Assembly: GCA_910589155.1 (NCBI GenBank)
Contig: CAJURY010000002.1
Coordinates: 229,354-293,353 of the forward strand
DNA from: an uncultured Oscillospiraceae bacterium
Lineage (GTDB): Bacteria; Bacillota; Clostridia; Oscillospirales; Oscillospiraceae
Reading direction: 5' to 3'
DNA: 64,000 nt
Within the stretch, counting starts at the first letter, position 1. Every line of letters begins with the position of its first letter. The translations under genes and the position numbers were made by a program. Of this stretch, positions 15,869 through 23,806 are shown piece by piece. Under the pieces are notes generated by a model. The model saw only the letters and a list, made by a program, of their open reading frames with translations, did no database searches and had not been told where the DNA came from.

Positions 15869-16932
15869 TTCGCCGCCTCCAGCGCCAGCGCCAAAAGCTG
15901 GTCGATAAGCTCTGGGTAGGCAATCCCGCTGGCGTTAAACAGCTTGGGGTACATAGAAATAGAAGTAAAGCCGGGCAGCGTGTTAATCTCATTAAACACC
16001 ACTTCCTCCTGGGGCGTTACGAAAAAGTCCACTCTGGAAAGCCCCTGGCAGCCGATTGCGCTGTAAATCCGAACAGCCGCCTCCCGCACCGCCTCCTGCG
16101 CCCGCTCGGAAATCCGGGCAGGGATGTACGCCGTGGAGGTATCCGTCACATATTTCGCCTCATAATCATAGAATTCTACGCCGGAATCAATTTCGCCGCA
16201 GATGGAAGCCACCGGACTGTCATTGCCCATAACGGCCACCTCAATTTCCCGGCCGTCGATGAACTCCTCTACTAAAATTTTCCTGTCAAACTTTGCCGCT
16301 TCCAGCAAAGCGTCCGCCAGCGCCATGCGGTTTGCCGCCTTGGATACGCCCACCGACGAGCCGGTTCCCGCCGGCTTTACAAACACCGGGTAGACAAAGC
16401 TGGATTCTACCCCATCCAATGCGCTGTCCATATGATCTTCCAATGCCTGCCTGTACATCAGCTTCCATGCGGCCTGCCGCACGCCCGCCTGATCCACCAC
16501 CAGCTTTGTGAGGGTTTTGTCCATGGCAATGGCGGACGCCGCCACATGGGCGCCCACATAGGGGATCCCCGCAAGCTGCAAAAGCCCCTGCATGGCGCCG
16601 TCCTCGCCGTTTTCCCCATGCAGAACCGGGAACACCACGTCGATGCGCTCACGCACCACGCAGTCTCCCTCAAAGGTCAAAAGTCCCTGCCCCCGCACTG
16701 GAGAAATGGCCGCCCGGCGGTTGGCGGGGTGCTCCAGCCAGGTGCCGGCGGGCAGCATACTATAATCCTCTCCGCCAAACAGCACCCAGTCTCCCTCCTT
16801 GGTAATGCCCACGGGGAAAATGTGATATTTGGAAGCATCCATATTGTTCAGAACGGACTCCGCAGAGCGCAGCGATACTTCATGCTCCGGGGAAACCCCG
16901 CCGAATAAAACGCAAACACATAGTTTTCTCAT
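15865..16932 (-). CDS. ddl: D-alanine--D-alanine ligase
   Basis: An ATP-grasp enzyme making the D-Ala-D-Ala dipeptide for peptidoglycan precursors. The 355-residue protein begins MRKLCVCVLFGGVSPEHEVS. It carries PVFVKPAGTGSSVGVSKA (ATP binding), the YDYEAKY omega-loop region and NEINTLPGF (Mg binding). ATG 16932 is chosen by family start and the GAGGAT before it; the frame is open 28 codons further upstream. Sequence alone does not exclude D-Ala-D-Ser or VanG-like specificity, but no vanT/vanXY gene is nearby. Confidence 0.92.
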   Translation of the reverse strand: MRKLCVCVLFGGVSPEHEVSLRSAESVLNNMDASKYHIFPVGITKEGDWVLFGGEDYSMLPAGTWLEHPANRRAAISPVRGQGLLTFEGDCVVRERIDVVFPVLHGENGEDGAMQGLLQLAGIPYVGAHVAASAIAMDKTLTKLVVDQAGVRQAAWKLMYRQALEDHMDSALDGVESSFVYPVFVKPAGTGSSVGVSKAANRMALADALLEAAKFDRKILVEEFIDGREIEVAVMGNDSPVASICGEIDSGVEFYDYEAKYVTDTSTAYIPARISERAQEAVREAAVRIYSAIGCQGLSRVDFFVTPQEEVVFNEINTLPGFTSISMYPKLFNASGIAYPELIDQLLALALEAAK

Positions 16933-16987
16933 ACATGATCCTCGATTCATTTTTTGCGCAGTCTTTCCTGCGGTATTGCTTCTATAT

Positions 16988-17016
16988 ACTATATGCCAAC
17001 CGGCGCAAGAAAACAA
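16988..17016 (-). promoter_or_regulatory. Sigma-A promoter of the ddl operon
   Basis: Minus strand: TTGTTT (17016-17011), 17-nt spacer, TATAGT (16993-16988), 56 bp before ddl. Confidence 0.7.
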
Positions 17017-17108
17017 GGGGAAATTTACAATTTCCCTCTGGAAATCCGCCGTCTGTGTGATATAATAGGCGCAATACGGCTATTCTAACAAAAAAAGGAG
17101 GCGGCAAT

Positions 17109-17513
17109 ATGCAGCTTGAACTGAGCAACAAGGAATTTCGGCGGCTTTTGGATCTCGTTTACATTGGCAACTGGGTTATGAATTCCATCAGAGGAGACGA
17201 CCGCTTTACAGACTACGACGATGTGGAAAGCAAGCTATTCGGGCAATGCAAAAATGGTCCTATGTCTGTTCTGACAGAAACGGTGCAAGGGCAGGATTTG
17301 CCCAGCCGCGCCTATATGGAAGGCGGCATTCACGAGGTCATCTCTTATTATGAGGATACGATTTTTTATGAAATTCTGGCGGAGGAACTAAGCCGCCGGG
17401 ATATGGATTACGCCGACATTACAGAAGAAAATTATGATGAAATTTTGCAGCGTATGGATGATTATATGAATGAATTTGAGCAGTCCGGCATCGACCATCT
17501 GGTGCTGGAGTAA
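17109..17513 (+). CDS. Hypothetical acidic protein
   Basis: A 134-residue soluble, strongly acidic protein (MQLELSNKEFRRLLDLVYIG at the start; many Asp/Glu, as in YDEILQRMDDYMNEFEQ). The start has AAAGGAGG 8 bp upstream, and a TATAAT at 17061-17066 offers a -10. I recognise no named family. It stands alone, divergent from ddl, and is followed by a dispersed repeat and a strong hairpin. Confidence 0.8.
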   Translation: MQLELSNKEFRRLLDLVYIGNWVMNSIRGDDRFTDYDDVESKLFGQCKNGPMSVLTETVQGQDLPSRAYMEGGIHEVISYYEDTIFYEILAEELSRRDMDYADITEENYDEILQRMDDYMNEFEQSGIDHLVLE

Positions 17514-17626
17514 CCGGTGGGCAGCGCCCACTGGCAATGCGTCACCAACACTCTTGCTGACTTGGCACACCCTTGGGGGACACTCGACAGCAACTACCCC
17601 GGAATGCGGGTAGTCACAATGCCGCC

Positions 17627-17653
17627 GTAGGGGCGGACCTGCGTGTCCGCCCG
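17627..17653. repeat. Dispersed short palindromic repeat, best copy
   Basis: GTAGGGGCGGACC followed by TGCGT and GTCCGCCCG: a hairpin with GGGCGGAC/GTCCGCCC arms. The sequence after it (CGTTTCCGCCAGGTTTCCAG) is partly shared with the copy at 48860. Other copies lie at 1830, 6079 and 39673. Confidence 0.75.
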
Positions 17654-17690
17654 TTTCCGCCAGGTTTCCAGCACAATTTGTCAAAACACG

Positions 17691-17730
17691 AACACTGCCC
17701 AGCATGGTTATAACCGTGCTGGGCAGTGTT
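17691..17730. terminator. Strong hairpin between convergent genes, probable bidirectional terminator
   Basis: A 14-bp perfect stem, AACACTGCCCAGCA (17691-17704) with TGCTGGGCAGTGTT (17717-17730), and an inner palindromic loop. It lies between the converging 134-residue gene and the XRE gene; the T-runs are short on both sides. The rest of 17514-17828 holds only the dispersed repeat. Confidence 0.65.
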
Positions 17731-17828
17731 TGATTTCATATTTGACTCTTATCTTCAATGCCCATGATTTTAAATATTGAGTTGCCTTTAGACATAGACT
17801 CTGCTATTCTATAATAGGAAGTGTTTTA

Positions 17829-18104
17829 TCACAACAATTCGTCTTTTTGCAAGTCCTGCCCAACGTCCAGCCCTACAAAAAATTCATCATAGGCGCATTG
17901 GTAAATTTTGCGCAACGTAATCAAAACGCTGGCGCGAATATTCAGTTCCCCGTACTCATATTTTGCATAAGTGCTCCTGTCAATATCACACCCGCGAAGC
18001 TGCAATTCTTTACAGATTCCTTCTTGCGAAAATTGATTTTCCTGGCGCAGTCGGCGCAGATTATCGCCCATATTTCGATCCCGCCGAATTTTTTGTTCAT
18101 CCAT
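17829..18104 (-). CDS. XRE-family helix-turn-helix regulator
   Basis: A 91-residue DNA-binding protein. The HTH covers about residues 13-70 (LRRLRQENQFSQEGICKEL, then STYAKYEYGELNIRASVLI). AAGGGG lies 8 bp before ATG 18104. The short acidic tail has no sensor domain. The target is unknown; the adjacent upstream remnant of a toxin/immunity-like gene may hint at an old defence locus, but this is conjecture. Confidence 0.88.
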   Translation of the reverse strand: MDEQKIRRDRNMGDNLRRLRQENQFSQEGICKELQLRGCDIDRSTYAKYEYGELNIRASVLITLRKIYQCAYDEFFVGLDVGQDLQKDELL

Positions 18105-18226
18105 ATCTATATCCCCTTGGTCTAATATCAGTAGTCATTACCCTTAGTGTATGGGATAACTACATCCAATATTGACCGCGATACTGGACAACCAAAAAAT
18201 TTTCGCTACTTTTCACATAATGCAAA

Positions 18227-18264
18227 ACCAACCCGGCGTCCATCTTTCCGAACGCCGGGCTGGT
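18227..18264 (-). terminator. Terminator after the toxin/immunity-like remnant
   Basis: ACCAACCCGGCGT (18227-18239) pairs with ACGCCGGGCTGGT (18252-18264), followed on the minus strand by TTTT. Confidence 0.75.
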
Positions 18265-18290
18265 ATACATTTAACCTTGGTTATTATAAG

Positions 18291-18914
18291 CTAAATGGAG
18301 CGAAATGTCACCTCCACTTTTGTGATAATATCCCGCAGCCGCTCGCCATTGATAGGAAACTCCAGCGCCTCGTCCGCTGTGTCAAAAGTAATTTCTGAAG
18401 CCGGTTCTCCTGCCGCATAAGCAGTAATTTTTCCGTCCTTCCCATAACGAACCACGCCATACGCTTTCCCTCTCCAGGAAAACTCTACTTCTCCACCACA
18501 GAAAATACACCACTTAAATTCTCCACTTGATTGAAAACGATTCTCCTCTGGCGAAATCCATAATATCTTGCCTTCCCCCATAAAAGACTTCCTTCCTGCA
18601 AACAAATCCGCAAAATCAGGCGTTTCTCCCTCTGGATAGTTGATTGGAGTACCCCAATTGGGATGATTTCCTTCCTATGTAATTTCGTGGTCATGGGGAT
18701 TGGAATGATTGTCCCTGTCATGATCTGTATAATGCCTTTCCATATCCGCATATCCATTGTCGCCAATATGAGTTTGCATCAACGATCCTTTTGTCGTATA
18801 CGATTGATTTATGCTTCCGGGCGTACCTGCAAACCTGTAATCAGATTGTTTTGATGGCTTCCACTGTCCGCCATAAGCGCTGCCGCCGCCCTTGCCAACG
18901 CGATATACATCCAT
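18291..18914 (-). pseudogene. Remnant of a toxin-C-terminus/immunity-like protein with in-frame amber stop
   Basis: Two pieces lie in one reading frame, divided by TAG after PHDHEIT (about 18675). The 5' piece (MDVYRVGKGGGSAYGGQWKP) has the HYTDHDRDNHSNPHDHEIT pattern seen at the ends of some polymorphic-toxin and phage-like proteins in Bacillota. The 3' piece, after EGNHPNWGTPINYPEG, reads FKWCIFCGGEVEFSWRGKAY and ends DIITKVEVTFRSI. A Trp codon changed to TAG would explain the break. No ribosome binding site fits the first ATG, and the frame is open to about 18990, so the 5' end is probably lost as well. Codon use is AT-richer than the neighbours. Confidence 0.6.
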
Positions 18915-19005
18915 TATATCATTGCTTTTCTGTTTTGCACCATCTATTTTATAACAGGATAAATCATCTGCAAAACTTATTTTCTCCCTTCATAAGAAAG
19001 CGCAT

Positions 19006-19042
19006 AAAAAGCCCGCGATGCACTTTGATGTGCAACGCGGAC
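19006..19042 (-). terminator. Intrinsic terminator of spoVAC
   Basis: On the minus strand, GTCCGCG-TTGCAC pairs with GTGCAT-CGCGGGC (one mismatch) and is followed by TTTTT, 8 bp after the stop codon. Confidence 0.85.
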
Positions 19043-19049
19043 TATATTT

Positions 19050-19487
19050 TCAAAGCAAAGTGGAAATCCAATAAATCAGACCGTACACCACGCTGGAGGA
19101 AAGGCCGATGACGATGACGGGGCCGGCAATAGAAAACGCCTTTACACAGGTGCCGGTAATGACCCCTTCTGATTTAAACTCAATCGACGGCGCGACAATG
19201 GAGTTGGCAAAGCCCGTAATGGGCACCAGGGTTCCCGCACCCGCAACTTTTGCGATATCGTCATAGATACTGAAGCCGGTAAGCAATGCCGAAAGCACCA
19301 CCAGCGACATGGAAACCGCCGTTCCCGCCTCTTTATCGCCAAGCCCCATGCTGCCAAACCAGTTCATCAAAAGCTGACCCAATACGCAAATCAGTCCGCC
19401 AATCCAGAAAGCATTCAGGCAGTCTTTGATAAGCGGCGATTTTTTCGCTTTTTGAGAGACAATTTGTCCATATTCTTCATTTGTCAT
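19050..19487 (-). CDS. spoVAC: Stage V sporulation protein AC
   Basis: SpoVAC is an inner-membrane part of the spore SpoVA channel, which moves dipicolinic acid into the forespore and out at germination. The 145-residue protein has four membrane segments and the family stretch GAGTLVPITGFANSIVAPS followed by EFKSEG. Normally spoVAC is followed by spoVAD and spoVAE; here a terminator follows directly, so it is alone. The start codon abuts the T-tract of the rplQ terminator, and its only SD (AAGGGGG, 7 bp upstream) is the 3' arm of that terminator. A sigma-G-like promoter lies inside the hairpin (19508-19538). Its presence marks an endospore former. Confidence 0.92.
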   Translation of the reverse strand: MTNEEYGQIVSQKAKKSPLIKDCLNAFWIGGLICVLGQLLMNWFGSMGLGDKEAGTAVSMSLVVLSALLTGFSIYDDIAKVAGAGTLVPITGFANSIVAPSIEFKSEGVITGTCVKAFSIAGPVIVIGLSSSVVYGLIYWISTLL

Positions 19488-19526
19488 AAAAAAGCCCCCT
19501 TCGAGTCCAGTTTGACCCGAAGGGGG
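19488..19526 (-). terminator. Terminator of the ribosomal protein cluster, overlapping the spoVAC ribosome binding site
   Basis: A perfect 9-bp stem, CCCCCTTCG (19495-19503) with CGAAGGGGG (19518-19526), 14-nt loop, and T6 on the minus strand (19493-19488) ending exactly at the spoVAC ATG. It terminates rplQ, 20 bp after its stop codon. Confidence 0.9.
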
Positions 19527-19538
19527 AATTTTTATTCA
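19508..19538 (-). promoter_or_regulatory. Candidate sigma-G (forespore) promoter of spoVAC within the terminator
   Basis: Minus strand: TGAATA (19538-19533), 18-nt spacer, CAAACTG (19514-19508). This compares with the Bacillus sigma-F/G consensus TGAATA and CATACTA (-35 exact, -10 five of seven). Initiation 6-8 nt later would fall in or after the loop, giving a short leader that keeps the SD but lacks the 5' arm of the hairpin. An inference from sequence. Confidence 0.45.
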
Positions 19539-19546
19539 AAAATCGA

Positions 19547-19894
19547 TTAAATCAGCTCAATCACTGCCATTTCAGCAGCGTCGCCCCGGCGCGCGCCAAT
19601 GCGGGTTACGCGGGTATAGCCGCCGTTGCGGTCGGCATACTTGGGAGCGGTCTCTGTGAAGAGCTTGTGGACGACGTCCTCTTTGGTGATGTAGGACATA
19701 GCCTTGCGGTAAGCCGCCAGGTTGCTGTTGCCCTTCTTGCCCAAAGTAATCATCTTCTCCACAACAGGCTGCACTTCCTTGGCTCTGTAGAAAGTGGTCT
19801 CAATTTTGCCATTTTCCAGCAGGGCGGTAGTCAACTGGCGCAGCATCGCTTTTCTCTGATCGCTGGTTCTGCCGAGTTTCCGAGTGCCAAACAT
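19547..19894 (-). CDS. rplQ: 50S ribosomal protein L17
   Basis: A large-subunit protein near the exit-tunnel opening. The 115-residue product starts MFGTRKLGRTSDQRKAMLR, the bacterial L17 signature. It is the last gene of the ribosomal protein cluster, 24 bp after rpoA, and is followed by a strong terminator. AAAGGAGG precedes the start. Confidence 0.97.
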   Translation of the reverse strand: MFGTRKLGRTSDQRKAMLRQLTTALLENGKIETTFYRAKEVQPVVEKMITLGKKGNSNLAAYRKAMSYITKEDVVHKLFTETAPKYADRNGGYTRVTRIGARRGDAAEMAVIELI

Positions 19895-19918
19895 GAACGT
19901 TTCCTCCTTTGTAAAAGG

Positions 19919-20878
19919 TTAGTTATTGTTATTTGCGTCGTCGCTGGCCAGGGACAAGCCCATCATTTCCAGCTTTTTCTGCACCTCGTCCAGAGACTTC
20001 TTGCCCATGTTGCGAACCTTCATCATATCCTCGCCGGTCTTATTCACAAGATCCTCAACGGTATTGATGTTGGCGCGCTTCAGGCAGTTGAAGCTGCGGA
20101 CAGAAAGATCCAACTCATCAATGGTCATTTGCAGCACCTTATTGGGACCGGCTTCCGCCTTTTCCACAACGGTGGTGCTGTTGCTGACTGTCTCAGACAG
20201 GTTGGTAAACAGGCTCAGGTGATCGGACAAGATCTTCGCGCCCAGAGAAACGGCGTCTCTGGCGGAAATGGTAGAGTCTGTCCAGACTTCCAGGGTCAGC
20301 TTGTCATAGTCGGTCATGTTGCCCACACGGGTATTTTCCACCGTATAGTTCACCTTATGCACAGGGGTATAGATGGAGTCGATGGGAATCACGCCAATGA
20401 CAGTCTGCGCTGTCTTGTTCCGATCTGCGGATACATAGCCGCGTCCATGGGACATGGTGATCTCCATGTTCAGCGTCGCGTCCGGGCCTAAAGTGCAGAT
20501 AGGCAGCTCCGGGTTCAAAATTTCAACCTCGGCGTCTGCTTTGATGTCGCCTGCGGTGACATCGCAAGGACCCACCGCGTCAATATAGACGGTCTTGACG
20601 CCCTGGCAATGCAGCTTTGCGATAATGCGCTTAATCGCCAGAACGATTTCTGTCACGTCCTCCTTGACGCCGGGGATCGTAGAAAACTCATGCTGTACAC
20701 CGGCAATCTTAATGGAAGTTGCGGCAGTGCCAGGCAGAGAAGAAAGCAAAATCCGTCTCAAAGAGTTACCCAGGGTGGTACCATAACCACGCTCCAGAGG
20801 CTCCACGACATACTTGCCGTAGGAAACGTTATTTGCAGAATCCATACATACAATGCGAGGCTTTTCGATTTCTACCAA
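19919..20878 (-). CDS. rpoA: RNA polymerase alpha subunit
   Basis: Alpha dimerises to nucleate RNA polymerase assembly and binds UP elements and activators with its C-terminal domain. The 319-residue protein has the N-terminal domain (RGYGTTLGNSLRRILLSSLPG, residues about 29-49), the linker, and the alpha-CTD (DLSVRSFNCLKRANINTVEDL). The tail is rich in Asn. AGGAGGG precedes ATG 20878. Confidence 0.97.
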   Translation of the reverse strand: MVEIEKPRIVCMDSANNVSYGKYVVEPLERGYGTTLGNSLRRILLSSLPGTAATSIKIAGVQHEFSTIPGVKEDVTEIVLAIKRIIAKLHCQGVKTVYIDAVGPCDVTAGDIKADAEVEILNPELPICTLGPDATLNMEITMSHGRGYVSADRNKTAQTVIGVIPIDSIYTPVHKVNYTVENTRVGNMTDYDKLTLEVWTDSTISARDAVSLGAKILSDHLSLFTNLSETVSNSTTVVEKAEAGPNKVLQMTIDELDLSVRSFNCLKRANINTVEDLVNKTGEDMMKVRNMGKKSLDEVQKKLEMMGLSLASDDANNNN

Positions 20879-20955
20879 AATTAAATACCCTCCTTTTCAT
20901 ATGAGGGGCCGAAGCCCCACATGCGTTCAGCTTACCAATGGACGAGGGCAAATCA

Positions 20956-21552
20956 TTACTTGGAGTACAACTCGACGATCAGGTGCTCTGCGATCTCGAA
21001 GTCGATATCTTCCTTGGTGGGAATTGCAACAACCTTGCCTTGCAGTGTGTTCTTATCGCGATCCAGCCACTTGGGAGCGGCTACGAAAGCGTCGTCCTCC
21101 TTCAGCTTCTTGAAGCGGTTATTGGAGCAGCTCTTCTCGCAGACGGCAACCACATCGCCAACTTTCACAATGTAAGATGGGATGTTTACCCGCTTGCCGT
21201 TGACGGTGTAGTGACCATGATTGACGAGCTGACGCGCTTCACGGCGGGTGGAAGCGTAACCCAGACGGTAAACAACGTTATCCAGGCGGCGCTCCACGAT
21301 GGACAGCAGCACTTCGCCGGTGTTGCCTTCGGCGCGGGTAGCCTTGTCAAAGTAGCCGCGGAACTGCTTCTCGCCGATACCATAAACAAAACGAACCTTC
21401 TGCTTCTCAGTAAGCTGGGTAGCGTATTCAGACTTTTTCGCTCTTCTCTGACCGCCGGGGTTTCTGTTGGAAGTCTTGGAATAACCCATTGCGGCAGGAG
21501 AAACACCCAAAGTTCTGCAGCGCTTCAGCACAGGCTGCATATTCTTAGCCAT
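20956..21552 (-). CDS. rpsD: 30S ribosomal protein S4
   Basis: A primary 16S rRNA-binding assembly protein and, in many bacteria, an autoregulator of its own operon. 198 residues. S4 domain around ERRLDNVVYRLGYASTRREA. The N-terminus (MAKNMQPVLKRCRTLGVSP) has only one Cys, so this is the zinc-free C-minus form. It lies between rpsK and rpoA. Confidence 0.96.
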   Translation of the reverse strand: MAKNMQPVLKRCRTLGVSPAAMGYSKTSNRNPGGQRRAKKSEYATQLTEKQKVRFVYGIGEKQFRGYFDKATRAEGNTGEVLLSIVERRLDNVVYRLGYASTRREARQLVNHGHYTVNGKRVNIPSYIVKVGDVVAVCEKSCSNNRFKKLKEDDAFVAAPKWLDRDKNTLQGKVVAIPTKEDIDFEIAEHLIVELYSK

Positions 21553-21576
21553 AATTCAAATTCCTCCTATTGCGAA

Positions 21577-21975
21577 TTAGACACGACGTCTCTTGGGCGG
21601 ACGGCAGCCATTGTGAGGGATGGGAGTCACGTCCTTAATCATCACGACTTCCAGACCTGCGGACTGGAGCGCACGGATAGCAGCCTCACGACCCTGGCCG
21701 GGACCCTTGACGTAAACCTCAACGGTCTTCAGGCCATGCTCCATGGCAGCCTTCGCGGCAGTCTCAGCAGCGGACTGGGCGGCAAAGGGGGTGGACTTTC
21801 TGGAACCACGGAAGCCCAGACCGCCGGAGGACGCCCAGGACAGAGCGTTACCCTGCAGGTCGGTGATGGTGACCATGGTGTTGTTGAAAGAGGAACGGAT
21901 ATGAACAGCGCCTTTTTCAACGTTCTTGCGCTCTTTACGGCGCTTGATTACTTTCTTTGCAGCAGCTTTAGCCAT
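21577..21975 (-). CDS. rpsK: 30S ribosomal protein S11
   Basis: Platform protein of the small subunit near the E site. 132 residues. Family signature GNALSWASSGGLGFRGSRKS, and the C-terminal DVTPIPHNGCRPPKRRRV. Starts with MAKAAAKKVIKRR after AAAGGAGGG. Confidence 0.97.
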   Translation of the reverse strand: MAKAAAKKVIKRRKERKNVEKGAVHIRSSFNNTMVTITDLQGNALSWASSGGLGFRGSRKSTPFAAQSAAETAAKAAMEHGLKTVEVYVKGPGQGREAAIRALQSAGLEVVMIKDVTPIPHNGCRPPKRRRV

Positions 21976-21990
21976 TACATATCCCTCCTT

Positions 21991-22359
21991 TTACTTCTTC
22001 TTATTTGCAATGGTCTTCTTGGGACCCTTGCGGGTACGGGCATTGGTCTTGGTGCGCTGGCCATGGACAGGCAGACCACGACGATGCCGCAGGCCGCGGT
22101 AGCAGCCAATTTCGGTGAGCCGCTTGATGTTCATAGCAGTCTCACGGCGCAGGTCGCCTTCAATGGTGTAGTGATGATCGATCACTTCACGCAGCTTTGC
22201 TTCCTGATCCTCGGTGAGATCCTTCACGCGGGTATCAGGATTGATGCCGGCCTTCGCCAGAATTTCACTTGCGCTCTTACGGCCAATGCCATAGAGATAA
22301 GTCAGACCAATTTCAATACGTTTTTCACGGGGCAGGTCAATACCAGCAATACGTGCCAT
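21991..22359 (-). CDS. rpsM: 30S ribosomal protein S13
   Basis: Head protein contacting the P-site tRNA and bridging to the 50S. 122 residues starting MARIAGIDLPREKRIEIGLT; C-terminal LPVHGQRTKTNARTRKGP. AGGAGG lies 12 bp before this ATG. A TTG three codons earlier is in frame, but is only 3 bp from the SD, so ATG 22359 is preferred. Confidence 0.96.
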   Translation of the reverse strand: MARIAGIDLPREKRIEIGLTYLYGIGRKSASEILAKAGINPDTRVKDLTEDQEAKLREVIDHHYTIEGDLRRETAMNIKRLTEIGCYRGLRHRRGLPVHGQRTKTNARTRKGPKKTIANKKK

Positions 22360-22378
22360 ACTTTTCAAGCACCTCCTA

Positions 22379-22492
22379 TTATCCTTGTCTCTGCTTGTGT
22401 TTCGGGTTTTCGCAAATTACCATAACGCGACCCTTGCGCTTGATGATCTTGCATTTTTCGCACATGGGTTTAACGGACGGTCTTACCTTCAT
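22379..22492 (-). CDS. rpmJ: 50S ribosomal protein L36
   Basis: A 37-residue zinc-ribbon protein: MKVRPSVKPMCEKCKIIKR, then VMVICENPKHKQRQG. It has the C-x2-C...C-x4-H zinc ligands (Cys 11, Cys 14, Cys 27, His 32), so it is the zinc form. It lies between infA and rpsM as in other Bacillota. Confidence 0.96.
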   Translation of the reverse strand: MKVRPSVKPMCEKCKIIKRKGRVMVICENPKHKQRQG

Positions 22493-22533
22493 ACTGTTTA
22501 ACCTCCATATGAGAACAATGTCTCGAATACTTT

Positions 22534-22752
22534 CTACTTGCTCCGCCAGGTGATCCGGCCCTGGGTCAGATCATAGGGAGACATCTGCACCGTGACCTTG
22601 TCGCCGGGCAGGATTCTGATATAGTTCATTCTGAGCTTGCCGGAAATGTGCGCCAGGATGGTGTGACCGTTGCCAATGTCAACAGTAAACATTGCATTCG
22701 GCAGCGCATCTACAACAATGCCCTCAATTTCGATTACGTCGTCTTTTGCCAA
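22534..22752 (-). CDS. infA: Translation initiation factor IF-1
   Basis: An OB-fold protein that occupies the A site during initiation. 72 residues, with MAKDDVIEIEGIVVDALPNA and HISGKLRMNYIRILPGDKV. The start codon is TTG (22752-22750), 9 bp after AAGGAGG. Confidence 0.96.
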   Translation of the reverse strand: MAKDDVIEIEGIVVDALPNAMFTVDIGNGHTILAHISGKLRMNYIRILPGDKVTVQMSPYDLTQGRITWRSK

Positions 22753-22754
22753 GT

Positions 22755-23045
22755 CTAATACCCTCCTTGGTTTTGACTGCTGATTTTCTGGCTAAATTGC
22801 GCCAAATCCCTTCGTAATTCGCTGTTGAGTACTTTTTCGCCGGAAAGAAGCTTTCCGGCTACTCTGGTTTCAGTCCGAGGAACCTTACGGACGTGCTTCA
22901 GCTTTTTTCGCTTGGGCTTTTCCATTTTACGATCCTTACCGTTGGCAATCAGGACGTACGCACCGTCTGTTTCAATCACATAAAACAGCTTTCCCTGATC
23001 GCGGCCGGCAATCGATTGAACAATGTCCGATTTTGCAATTTCCAT
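22755..23045 (-). CDS. KOW-domain RNA-binding protein (L14e/YmxH-type)
   Basis: A 96-residue KOW-domain protein of the kind often found between map and infA in Clostridia. The KOW motif covers VQSIAGRDQGKLFYVIETDG (about 9-28), followed by a lysine-rich stretch (KMEKPKRKKLKHVRKVP). ATG 23045 (MEIAKSDIV) lies 1 bp after the map stop, with GAGGGAC before it. The family is annotated as RNA-binding by analogy with L14e; its role in bacteria is not established. Confidence 0.85.
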   Translation of the reverse strand: MEIAKSDIVQSIAGRDQGKLFYVIETDGAYVLIANGKDRKMEKPKRKKLKHVRKVPRTETRVAGKLLSGEKVLNSELRRDLAQFSQKISSQNQGGY

Positions 23046-23046
23046 G

Positions 23047-23802
23047 CTACAGTCCCTCAGTGACGGTGAGGATTTCCGGCTCGCCGTCGGTAATGAGCAC
23101 AGTATTTTCATAATGGGCGGAAAGCTTGCCGTCGGCTGTGACCGTCGTCCATCTGTCCTTCAGCACGCGAACATCATAAGTGCCCACGTTTACCATAGGC
23201 TCAATGGCAATGGTCATGCCCTTCAGCAGTCTCGGCCCGCGGCCGGGCGCGCCAAAATTTGGCACCTCCGGCTCTTCATGCAAGTTCGCGCCCACACCGT
23301 GACCTATGAAGTCGCGAACAACAGAAAAACCGTTAGACTCCACATACGTTTGCACTGCATGGGAGATGTCAGAGACTCGATGTCCCTGGGTTGCGAATTT
23401 CAGACCTTCGAAGAAGCTCTGCTTCGTAACAGCAATAAGCTTTTGGGCTGCGGGAGAAATTTCTCCACAGGGGTAGGTTGCTGCACAATCTCCATGGAAG
23501 CCTTTGTAGTAAGCGCCTACGTCAACAGAAACAATATCGCCTTCCTTCAGAACATAGCCGTCGGGAATGCCGTGGATGACCACGTTGTTAACGGAAATGC
23601 AGGCGCTTGCCGGGAAGCCTCCGTAATTCAGGAACGACGGTTTGGCGCCCTGGGACACGATAAAATCGTGCACCGCTTTATCAATCTGTCTGGTCGTGAC
23701 GCCAGGTCTTACCATTTCCCCTGCCAGTGCACGGGCTGCCGCGGTAATTTTACAGGCCTGGCGCATTTTTTCCAGTTCGTGATCGTTTTTAATAGAGATC
23801 AT
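23047..23802 (-). CDS. map: Methionine aminopeptidase type I
   Basis: Removes the initiator Met from nascent proteins. 251 residues with the five metal ligands of the pita-bread fold: Asp in VSVDVGA, Asp in HGDCAAT, His in FIGHGVG, Glu in AIEPMVN and Glu in HYENTVL. Co-transcribed with adk and infA within the spc region. Confidence 0.97.
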   Translation of the reverse strand: MISIKNDHELEKMRQACKITAAARALAGEMVRPGVTTRQIDKAVHDFIVSQGAKPSFLNYGGFPASACISVNNVVIHGIPDGYVLKEGDIVSVDVGAYYKGFHGDCAATYPCGEISPAAQKLIAVTKQSFFEGLKFATQGHRVSDISHAVQTYVESNGFSVVRDFIGHGVGANLHEEPEVPNFGAPGRGPRLLKGMTIAIEPMVNVGTYDVRVLKDRWTTVTADGKLSAHYENTVLITDGEPEILTVTEGL

Positions 23803-23806
23803 GCAC

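Noticed and set aside
10700..16932. Vancomycin-resistance cluster (vanW-like plus ddl)
   Set aside because: The two genes are 5 kb apart in separate units, with no vanH, vanX, vanT or two-component genes; both families are common outside resistance clusters.
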